Below, in pieces: positions 55,469-64,000 of a stretch of DNA of 64,000 nt (positions are counted from its first letter, which is position 1; every line of letters starts with the position of its first letter). The position numbers and the translations under genes are program-made. The notes below the pieces were generated by a model. It was not told where the DNA came from, did no database searches, and was given only the letters and a program-made list of their open reading frames with translations. Source of the DNA: Calvatia gigantea (Eukaryota > Basidiomycota > Agaricomycetes > Agaricales > Lycoperdaceae); the NCBI GenBank assembly GCA_025093985.1, contig JACAAK010000013.1, forward strand, positions 310,001 through 374,000, written 5' to 3'.

Positions 55469-57278
55469 CCCCCCTTCCTGGATCCCCTCATCTTTCCCTG
55501 GATTCAACAGACATGAGCCCATCTTTTCGCAACAGCCCTACATGGGCCCAGGATATCCTGGAGGAATGGGGTCCATCCCTGAAGGAGTGGAGTCCCCCTT
55601 CAATGGACTCCTTGACTCTGGAGTCATTCCCAGAAGCCCAACCCTATGTGGATGATGTATGGACTCCCCTCCACAACTCCCAGTAAGGAATTGGGAAGAC
55701 CAACCCCTGGACCAGGAGCTCTTGGACTCCATGGACTGGAACAAAGCCAGTCACACACTATTACAGGAGTCTTACCCACAGTCTTCCTGCCCAATGTCGG
55801 GCCAGACCTCACTGACTCCGAAATCGCCCTCCCCAACAAGCCAAAGCCCACTCGAGGAGTATGACCTCCAATGCCTCGACCAGCAGTTGGAGGCAATTCT
55901 TCTGCAACCATCAACTTCTCACACCCTATTCATCCCTCCCCCCTCCATGCATTTACCACCCCTGGTAATCCAATCCCTCTGCTTGAATCCATTCCTCCTG
56001 AGTCAACCAGAGTCCATGAGCCCACCATGGGACATGATTCCCAAATTCGGAACTTGGATGGGCATAAACCATGCTCCCTATACAATGGATTCACCCCTAC
56101 CTCCACCACTCCGGACCAACTACTCAGAAACATCAAGAGGGCACAAGATGTATACGAGAAACTCTCCTGGATACAGTTTTATGCCCATGGACTATCTGCT
56201 GAAGAGGTCAAGAACAGTCCTCGCCAATTCTGTCCCACCCAGTCCTACCAAAAAGACCTTACTTGGAAATACCCATGAGGAGCTCCTCACTGAGTCCCTC
56301 ATCGACTGTGTCCAACCACAGGTCATCATCCCCAACGCCTCCTCTTTCACCCTTCTGAACGGTGAATTTGGATCAAAGCTGCATTGGACTGGACCTCATC
56401 AGCTTACTATGGAAGCAATCGGCTGACTGGCGAGCTCGTCCTCTGATTTCAATCGGATTGGACAAGTGTATTTATCTAACAATGCTGAGTGAGCACACTG
56501 GCGCACTATCCGGAACTCTTTTGTTGGGATCAACAATCTTCATTGGAGTTATTCTGATGCAACCACTCTCACCCAATTATTTATCGACTCAGCAGCCTCT
56601 AGTGGACTCCCACAGGCTCTCTTCAATTTCAACAACCAAGCTAGCCAATCTAGCAGAGTGGCTTCCCAAGGACCTTCCTACGTCCTATCATCTGCAGTTC
56701 CTTCAGTCCCACTCTCCCATGCTGGCATTGCCGCTCCCCCTTCCCATTCCTCGCCCAATCAACCAGTCTTGCCTGCTCAAGGAAAACCATCAACAAGTCC
56801 TTCATCAACTCAAACTTCTAACCCAAAATCCTTCACTGCAACTGCATCTCAAGCCAAACACCTACCTCACCCATGCCCTCGAGACACTCCCGAAGCCACA
56901 GCCCCCCAACAGTCCCCTCTCTACGATGATAATCAACCAGGAAAACACATCTGCAGGAGGTGCAAGATATTAAAGAGGGCCTATATCAGGCATTATGCTT
57001 TGGATTGCATTTACCAGAAACGCAAAGGTTGCAAGAAGGCGGCAGCAGGGCACTATACTTACATGTGCCCCAAGTACATTTGCAAACACTGCAGAAAACT
57101 TAACCCCCAACATAGGCCTACAGAATGCCAAACCACTCTGGAGGAGAAGAAGGAGGAAAGTAAAAAGGAACGAGAAAGGTTGGAGAACCTCATTCATCTT
57201 ACAGAACTTTACAATGGACATGGGGATATGGATGAAGATGGGTATCCTGACAATATGTCCATTGTTTCAGCTAAGTAA
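55469..57278 (+). pseudogene. Gypsy D third ORF, 3' part, with eight-cysteine C-terminal module
   Basis: One frame from 55470 to the stop at 57276-57278 is interrupted by only a few TGA codons, including the one at 56424-56426 and one near 56490. It is proline- and serine-rich (FNRHEPIFSQQPYMGPGYPG, SPTSQSPLEEYDLQCLDQQL), then GNTHEELLTESLIDCVQP and LFIDSAASSGLPQALFNFNN. The C-terminal module (56952-57128) has eight cysteines spaced x2, x14, x7, x11, x4, x2, x11. A charged KKEESKKERERLENL tail follows. Joined to 48413-48695 it would be about 700 residues. It is not related to the gypsy A third ORF, and I recognise no family. Two zinc sites are a reasonable inference. Confidence 0.75.
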
Positions 57279-57307
57279 AAAGAGACTTTTTCCCTAGTAG
57301 GAGATAA

Positions 57308-57820
57308 TGTTATGACTTCTTATTCTAGCATTATCCTTTTACAGACTATTTCCTTTCTTGTCCATCTGTTTATTTAATATCCCTGTATGTACTTTTAGTT
57401 CGCTTCCCTTCTCTTCCTCTCTTGTCTCTGGATTCACCACTATTCCCCTTCCTTCTTAATATAGTGTTTGTGTTTCCTTTCCAGTTCTATCTCTCCCTAT
57501 ATGGTGGATGTTCAACACATCCACATATCCTTTGTCCATTATCTTTCTTCTGACTTATCTAGTATAAGTAGTTAGTTAGATACTCCTTGTAGTAGACAGT
57601 TTGAACTGGCTACCAGCCTCTTATCTTCCACAATCCTCTTGCCTGAACTAAGGCCTTGTCTAACAAGTGACTCACCTTACTTCTTGACTGACTATATATA
57701 TAGACAAGTCCCTGAGTGGATCCCCTCTATATATAGATCCCCATGTTAACTCTATTGGGAGTAAGTCTGTATAGACACCCTTTAGGGAAGACAACCTACA
57801 AGGTAAGTGTGCACGTAACA
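57308..57820 (+). repeat. Gypsy D 3' LTR, 146 bp upstream of NACHT gene 2
   Basis: 513 bp, three differences from the 5' LTR. It contains the TATA box and AGTTTGAACT (57598-57607) in the same orientation as the NACHT gene downstream, so it could act as a promoter for it. Confidence 0.93.
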
Positions 57821-57966
57821 TGGAGGGCCTATCCTCATTCTCAGGCTCTAGTTCACACAGCAATTCACATTGCCCGCACTTTGTTTCTTCCCCTCCCAAC
57901 ACCATCTGTTCCTACATTGAACAACTCCCTTTGACGATCCCCTCTTGCGATTGCCAGGTCTATTCA

Positions 57967-60353
57967 ATGTCAATTTTCCCTAACGCCCGGGGGGTCGAGG
58001 TCAATGGTGGCCAGTTTACGGCAACCAGCAACAACAATACCTACCTCAGTGGCCCAACTGGTACGCTTTGTCAACATGGGCATGCCGACGAACTAATCTC
58101 GGACTAGGCATCGATATCCTGTGCGAAGCATCCGCTCCTGAAGCCGCCCATGATTCCTCCGCTCGATCGTACTCCCCTTGGTGTTTCCCTGGAACGCGTG
58201 AACAATATATTGAAGATATCGTACGCCAGGCTATCCCTTCCCTCGGCGACACCCCCCTCCCTATATACTGGATGAGAGGCCCAGCCGGAGTTGGCAAATC
58301 CGCCATCGCCCAGACGTGCGCTGAGAGACTCCAGGAAACGGGAGCCCTCGGTGCCGCCTTTTTCTTCTCGGTCAGCGGACAACGCAAACCGGAGAAGTTC
58401 TTTCCCTCCATAGCGTACCAGCTCTCCACCGTCCATCCCGCCTACCGCGACCTCATTGACCAGAAGATCCGCCATGACAAGACCCTCATCGACAAGGCAA
58501 TGCGGTTTCAATTCCGGTATTTGATTGACGAACCACTGCGGGAACTGGAGGAAAATGGAAGGGGGATTAGGAACGGGGTCCAGGTGTTCATTGATGGGCT
58601 CGACGAATGTGATGGAGCAGACGCCCAATGCGAGATTATCCGTATCGCTGCCGCAGCGGTTTCAAACGACGTCATTCCGTTACGCTGGGCTTTCTTCAGT
58701 CGTCCGGAGCCTCATATCGAGACCATGTTCTCCAGAACTAGTGTATCCCCCTATTGCTACAAGACGATATTACCAATCTCAAGAGACACTGATGGAGAAA
58801 TTGAACTGTATCTTAGGAACTGCTTCGACAACATCCTCCCACGTCACAACACTTCAACACAGACTCTGTGGCCCTCCGCTGAAGAAATGAAGACAGTCGT
58901 TGCTGCTGCGTCTGGGTCGTTCATCTATGCAACAACGGTTGTTCGATTCGTTGGTCGTCTGGATTTGCTTAGCCCTCAGAAGCGTTTACTTGCGATAATT
59001 GACGTGATTTTGGATCGTCGCTCTCGTGCTGGCATCAGCAACGATACACCATTTGCCGAGCTGGATGCATTCTACATCTTGATTTTGCAACGCATTCCTA
59101 CGGAAATCTTCCCATCTGTCCAATTACTACTTGCTTTGATGTGTCGACTTGGAGTTTCGAGTGCAATACGGGCTGCCAACCTCCTGAAGCTGTCTAAAGA
59201 TGAATTTGAAAATGTCTGTAACCATGTGAGCGCTGTAATCCAGTTTGAGGACCCAGGCAAAGACCTCGAGCTTGATTCCACCATCCACATGAGTTGCACT
59301 TCCACACAGATCAGTCGTGATGTCCTTCGGGAACTCGGCCCGCAAGTTCATGGTCACCTCGGAGGGCGGGTCAGTTTCCATCACAAGTCCTTCTCCGACT
59401 TCCTCCTTGACCCAGCACGCTCGGGTAGCTATTGTGTCAAGTCCTCAGAAGCACTAGCAACACGCTTTGTCAAAATTCATCTCGACTATGATCGAAGCTT
59501 TTGCTGGCGCGGCTCAGGTGGGTTTACACCAACACGTCTCTTTTACATATGGTTCTGACTCCTTATGTCCCTAGAATTGGTTCTTGCACCTGGTGTACCT
59601 GATTCGGCAGCCTCTCTTTCCTATCCGTGTGCAAATGAATTGGTCAACTTAATCCTCAAAGCTTGGGTCTATATTCTAGTTGGTCGCGAAGATCCAGACA
59701 GGTGTTCTGCACCTCTAGCAGCTGGAGGATTGGATGTTGACTGCGATTTTCGCAAGTACCTGCAAATCTACACAACTTTTGATGTCCACAGTTCTCCGTA
59801 TCATCGCCTGATCTGGGGTTGTGAATCTCAGAGAAAAGAGTCTCTGGGGATTTTCATTGATTATATTTCACACAATGAATTTTCCAAATTTAATGTGGTC
59901 GAATTCAAATTGGTGAAACATTTTCACTTTGACACATAGGCACCCTGATTTTAACCAGACATTTTGAAGATGATCAAACAGCAGGAGCAAGCAAATGTGA
60001 TCCGACGATACCACCCCACCTTGACTTCGAGGATCAAGTCTCTCTTTCGCAACAAATCCCGGGAAGATGTTGAGTCGGACTTGTATCACATGGGACATGG
60101 CGAGAAATCGATCTTTTGGTATTGGGAAATCAACCACAAGTTGCAATATTATCGGTCGTTCCGTGCAATTGACTTAGCGGAGGGAGAGAAGAGATTTCGA
60201 GAGGAGGATTTTGATTCATGGCCCAGGTATGAAAATGAGGATGAGAATGGGGATGGGGATGAGGGTGAGGGTGAGGGTGAGGATGGAAATGAGGGAGAGG
60301 GCGGGAATGAGAACAGGAATGAGGATAGGGGCAAGAACAAGGGCGGGTCCTAG
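57967..60353 (+). CDS. NACHT-domain NLR-like gene 2, four exons, apparently intact (741 aa)
   Basis: Exons are 57967-58060, 58108-59517, 59575-59912 and 59970-60353. Introns are 47, 57 and 57 nt, all GT-AG, and the spliced frame is open throughout. The N-terminus (MSIFPNARGVEVNGGQFTAT) is of the type seen in mushroom NACHT proteins. Walker A GPAGVGKS is at about 89-96, AAFFFSVSGQ at about 114-123, and Walker B VFIDGLDEC at 191-199. KSFSDFLLDP lies near the end of exon 2. There are no WD, ankyrin or TPR repeats; the C-terminus is a 45-residue acidic Glu/Gly/Asn tail. Such NTPases act in fungal self/non-self recognition and programmed cell death; the ligand here is unknown. Gypsy D has removed its ancestral upstream region. 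Confidence 0.88.
60227..60345 (+). repeat. Purine-rich minisatellite in the last exon of NACHT gene 2
   Basis: Units of GATGAG, GATGGG and GAGGGT encode the acidic Glu/Gly/Asn/Asp tail. The equivalent in NACHT gene 1 (about 23055-23165) has a different unit (AACGAGGAAGGGGACAAG). The tail is therefore length-variable. The G-runs on one strand could form quadruplexes. Confidence 0.7.
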
Positions 60354-60354
60354 C

Positions 60355-60830
60355 AGGTAGGTGGAGGAGGTCTAAAAGGAGCTCTGTTCGGGGTGCTATT
60401 ATCACTTGGACTCAATGCTATACATGTGTACAGTGCTGTTAGACTATGGAATTGTTATCATTTCGTTTGGCCAAAGATTGCAAGAACGTGGACAGAAGAA
60501 CTAGGGTTCGGAGGACGGTGCACTGATGAAAGAAAATATGTGTTGTGTTCATTTGTATCTGTTCAGCGCCCCTCCTTCTGGACAACATGGTCATAGTGGT
60601 ATACAATTTTCCTGGGATTTGGATATTAAGCGGGGGACTGGGGGGCCAGAAATTGGGTTTAAAAATTGGGTGCTGAGTCCCTACAGACTGGCTTGCACCG
60701 ATACTACAGATGGACTTAGACGAATTTTCACCACCCGTCCACAGGGTTTAAGAAAATAAGGTCAGTTTTCTATGGTACTTGATTACTGAAATGGTGAACA
60801 GTATTACTCAATCGGCCTGACATGGTTTCA
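60355..60830. other. Downstream flank of NACHT gene 2
   Basis: It aligns with 23190-23640. No gene is supported. It presumably holds the NACHT 3' UTR; no clear polyadenylation signal was identified. Confidence 0.45.
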
Positions 60831-61200
60831 TAAGGCACTTGTTCACTTGACTACCACGCGAATGCTGCAAAGGTTATCAGCGATTCAGATGCGATGTAAC
60901 CAGGTGAAGGCACGCCTACGATCCAAATGCATGACCCGCACAGGTCCATAATATGCAGAGACCGCAAATCGAGCAGTACAACCCTTATATATGCAGATGC
61001 TACTGAGTGAGAAGGGACAGACCGGATGGTACGATCGTGAGTGCTCCGTGAAACTCAGCAAGCGGAGTGAATTTCGAAAAAGAAGGTTAAGACCAAAGGC
61101 CGGCTGAGTATACTCGGCGTTTGGCATGGGTGGAGTGGAGATTCTCGTGTGCAGATCGGAAGCAAAAGGGGTGTGAAATTGGATGCATACGGGATCTAAT
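60830..61200. repeat. Segmental duplication downstream of NACHT gene 2, paired with 23640-24010
   Basis: Shared blocks are listed at the partner. The pairing shows that the duplicated NACHT unit includes about 0.8 kb of 3' flank. Confidence 0.65.
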
Positions 61201-61289
61201 TGACAGGCGAGTATCGAGTAGATCAAAGGTGGAACGTTGAGTGGGTCGAAACGTTAGTGTAACGTCTACGTTCGGGGTTGTATGATTAG

Positions 61290-61430
61290 TGGGCATGTGT
61301 GTAACATCGTTCCGTAGATATCCGGGTGCACCTATGCAAGGAAGTGACGACGTTCCTGAGGATGCCGGAAGTGGTATCACTGAGGTTGTCAATGTCGCGG
61401 ACGCGAAAAATGTCAGGAGAGGAATAGATA
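61290..61430. repeat. R3 dispersed repeat, copy 5 (partial)
   Basis: It includes GTAACATCGTTCCGTAGATATCC, GTTCCTGAGGATGCCGGAAG and GTGGTATCA, in R3 order. Confidence 0.45.
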
Positions 61431-61749
61431 GATGCAACCACATGGTTGTGTTGGACAGTCTGGCGGGGTTAGGTTTTGAGTGGAGTCTCGGCATCGAGAG
61501 CGAACGTCTAAAGCACAGTCGACAACAACGTGAATATGAAGAAAAGTAAGATGATCCATCCTACACCGTCGTGAGAGCCTAAAACTGGGGATCGTGCCAG
61601 GGGCGGTTGAGGGGAAACCAAAGAGGGATGGGGAAATATGCACCGGTAATTAGAAACACCAACAAAAATCTGATTCTTAAATAATCACCAGCAACCCTGC
61701 CAATACCGTCGGCCCAAGTCTAGATCGCGGTATCGGCGCGTTCGGAATG

Positions 61750-62245
61750 TGTTCTACCATGATCATAGGTGCAGAAACAAAAACGAACCTTAACAAATAC
61801 GAACTATCCCATCCCATCTCCCCCTTCCTCCCCACATAACCATCTCTTGCTCACCCACATCCAACCACTGTTATCCACCATGCTCATTACCCTGACGATG
61901 AGCCGAAGGAGCGCGTTCTGTAGGTCCATGACGATGGCGCTGTATCTGGACTAAGCCTTGGCTTCGGATGCACCTTGGGATTTGAACACGGTTCTGAGGA
62001 ATGTAAATTTGTGCGCAAACCGTGAACCAGCGTTCTGGTATGGGAGTAGATACATCTGGCAGATCTGATGCCTTCGAATTGCGATGGTAACAAATAGAAC
62101 GATGGGCCAAGGGAGGTACAGTAATGGACTGAGGAGGGACGGTTTCCATTTCGTGCTCGATGCACGATTCAGCCTTATCGCCAGAGTCGGAGGCAGGAGG
62201 GTTGGAACTGATGGTTCAGGCGAACGTGATGGAGCTGGCAACCGT
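61750..62245. repeat. R1 dispersed repeat, copy 6, with 5' extension
   Basis: The 5' extension (CTACCATGATCATAGGTGCA, AACTATCCCATCCCATCTCCC) matches 37210-37330. The R1 core (GCGCGTTCTGTAGGTCCA, CTTGGGATTTGAACACG) matches 37365-37500. It lies upstream of NACHT gene 3. Confidence 0.6.
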
Positions 62246-62469
62246 TAGGCAGAATGGGGACAATATATGGAAAATACAGTGGATGATTTGTGGAGGGGAG
62301 ATTTCGTGACACCAATGATGGAGGGGATTTGTGGAGGACACATGTGTGATTTGGCCAAGATGGGGATAGGTGGAGTAGGGCCTGTGCGCCAACCAATATG
62401 ATGAGGGTAACTCAGAATTTGACCCAGCGCCATTTCAAGCAAAAGTCCGTAACGATCACTTGGAGGGAG

Positions 62470-62802
62470 GGTGACGGTGTGTTTGCATGTGCTTGAACCG
62501 GGGGACATTGATCTCACATGCTTGGACTGGAGGACGTGGGGACATCAGAGGGTGTTTTTCTGGAGATCGCCAACATCATCGAGTTCACCACTATCATTAT
62601 AGAATTCACTCTGCACGCTTGCAAGGGAGAGGTGTCAATCGATCAATCTGGACTCTTGCCTCGTAGGAGGGTGTATGGTCATTCTCTATTGCGGACAGCA
62701 AGACGCATTGCTCGTGCCTCGTTCCTTCCCTGCCCAAACCCATCGGTACCACCTTGATCGACTTCCTTCGACGACCCTCCTCGCGATTACTGGGTCTATT
62801 CA
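62470..62802 (+). repeat. Leader cassette upstream of NACHT gene 3
   Basis: The leader TTTGCATGTGCTTGAACCGG (62482 on) and GGGGACATTGATCTCAC are followed by TCATTCTCTATTGC...GCTCGTGCCTCGTTCCTTCCC. That matches the 100-150 bp before the NACHT gene 1 start codon (20670-20805). It probably contains the promoter and 5' UTR. Confidence 0.55.
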
Positions 62803-64000
62803 ATGTCACTCTTCACCAACGCCCAGGGAATTGAGGTCACTGGTGGCCAGTTCACGGCAACGACAATGGCCATCACCACTAACAACTACCTAGGTGGCCC
62901 AACTGGTAAGCTTCATCAACATGGGCGAGCCGATGAACTAACCTCAGACTAGGCATCGATATCCTGCGCGAAGCATCTGCTCCTGAAGCCGCTCATGATT
63001 CCTCCGCTCGTTCGTACTCCCCTCGGTGTTTCCCTGGAACACGCGAGCAATACATCGACGACATCGTACGCCGGGCTGTCCCTTCCCTCGGCGACAACTC
63101 TCTCCCTATATACTGGATGAGAGGTCCAGCTGGAGTCGGCAAATCCGCCATTGCCCAGACATGTGCTGAGAGACTCCAGAAGAAGGGAGTGCTCGGTGCT
63201 GCATTCTTCTTCTCGGTCAGTGGACAACACAAACCGGAGAAGTTCTTCCCCTCCATCGCATATCAGCTCTCCACCGTCCACCCCGCCTACTGTGACCTCG
63301 TCGATAGGAAGATCCGCCGTGACAAGACCCTTGTTGACAAGGCGATGCAGTTCCAGTTTCAATATCTGATCGATGAACCCCTACGGGAACTGGAGGAAAG
63401 TGGCAACGGCATTCGGAAGAGGGTTCAAGTATTCGTTGATGGGCTCGATGAATGTGAGGGTGCGGACGCCCAATGCGAGATTATCCGGATTGTTGTTGCA
63501 GCTGCATCTGTTGGTGTCATCCCCTTGCGTTGGGCTTTCTTCAGCCGCCCAGAGCCTCACATCGAGGCCACGTTCTCTAGAACTGGCATAGCCCCCCACT
63601 GCTACAAGACGATACTCCCAATCTCGAGAGACGCTGATGGAGAAATCGAGCTATATCTCAGAAATGCTTTTGACAATATCCCCCAACGCAGGAGCACTTC
63701 AACACAGACTCCGTGGCCCTCCACTGAAGAGATGGAGATAGTTATTCGTGGTGCACGCGGGTCGTTCATCTACGCAACAACAGTTGTTCGATTCATTGGT
63801 CGTCCAGATTCGCTCAGTCCCCAGAAGCGTTTATGTGCTGTCATCGGTGTCATTTTGGACCGCCGCTCTGATGTTGATACCAACACCGACGCACCATTTG
63901 CCGAGCTGGATGCATTCTATATCTTGATCCTGCAACGCATCCCTACAGACATCTTCCTATTTGTCCATTTACTTCTTGCCGTACTCTGTCAACGTGGGAG
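62803..64000 (+). CDS. NACHT-domain NLR-like gene 3, partial at window end
   Basis: Exon 1 is 62803-62905 (MSLFTNAQGIEVTGGQFTAT). The 47-nt intron is 62906-62952 (GTAAGC...ACTAG). Exon 2 runs from 62953 and is still open at base 64000. Walker A GPAGVGKS (near 63125), AAFFFSVSGQ and Walker B VFVDGLDEC (near 63430) are intact. About 380 codons are visible and show no stop. Against genes 1 and 2 it is the most diverged member (for example IVVAAASVGVIPLRWAFFSR, NAFDNIPQRRSTSTQ). It is likely functional as far as can be seen; the remaining exons lie outside the window. Confidence 0.85.

Larger units (their letters stand above)
41530..57820 (+). mobile_element. Gypsy D: chromovirus-type LTR retrotransposon with third ORF, interrupted by the copia-type element
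   Basis: Two 513-bp LTRs (TGTTATGAC...GTAACA) differ at only three positions. The perfect target duplication TGGAG lies at 41525-41529 and 57821-57825. The order is LTR, primer site, gag, pol with protease, RT, RNase H, integrase and chromodomain, third ORF, LTR. Removing the nested copia-type element and its duplicated CCCCC leaves about 9.5 kb. All three genes are broken by stops and frameshifts. Gypsy C (14332-16325) is a diverged relative. Confidence 0.92.

Noticed and set aside
58104..58628. Minus-strand frame of 174 codons, also seen at 20952-21476 and 62949-63362
   Set aside because: It is conserved in three places only because it is antisense to the NACHT coding exon, which constrains it.
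1..64000. CRISPR arrays, riboswitches, bacterial operons, tRNA genes
   Set aside because: No regular short repeats with unique spacers, no bacterial gene organisation and no convincing tRNA cloverleaf were found. The only tRNA-like sequence is the retroelement primer site.

Overview
The window looks like a transposon-rich stretch of a mushroom-forming basidiomycete (Agaricomycetes) genome. The reasons are very short introns (47-57 nt), a NACHT-type NLR-like gene family, a FunK1-type fungal kinase, and chromodomain Ty3/gypsy elements. No bacterial-type operons, rRNA or tRNA genes were recognised. Species-level identity is not claimed.

Left block, 1-16.3 kb: nested LTR retrotransposons. A copia-type element without coding capacity (1-4684, minus strand, cut by the window edge) sits in the RNase H region of an old gypsy copy (B: 4685-5973 plus 12366-14331). 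B is also split by a younger relative (A: 5974-12365, target duplication GAAAG). B lies inside the 3' end of a different gypsy family (C: 14332-16325). A and B carry a third ORF of unknown function after pol. C and its relative D carry a different third ORF ending in an eight-cysteine module.

Middle block, 16.3-41.5 kb: a mosaic of old, diverged segmental duplications. It holds one broken NACHT gene (20806-23180), one apparently intact FunK1 kinase gene on the minus strand (30856-33429), a FunK1 relic (35225-35545), several relics of an unrecognised multi-exon gene, and a repeated upstream cassette.

Right block, 41.5-64 kb: gypsy D (41530-57820, target duplication TGGAG) is itself split by a second complete copy of the non-coding copia-type element (48696-55468, target duplication CCCCC). 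D landed about 146 bp upstream of a second NACHT gene (57967-60353), which reads through as a 741-residue, four-exon gene. A third NACHT gene starts at 62803 and is still open at the window end.

Main signals: two gypsy families whose LTRs contain the exact complement of their own primer-binding site, as expected for Tf1-like self-priming; a non-coding copia-type element with a half-initiator-tRNA primer site; two unrelated accessory third ORFs; decay dominated by CpG transitions; and one upstream cassette placed in front of two different gene types.
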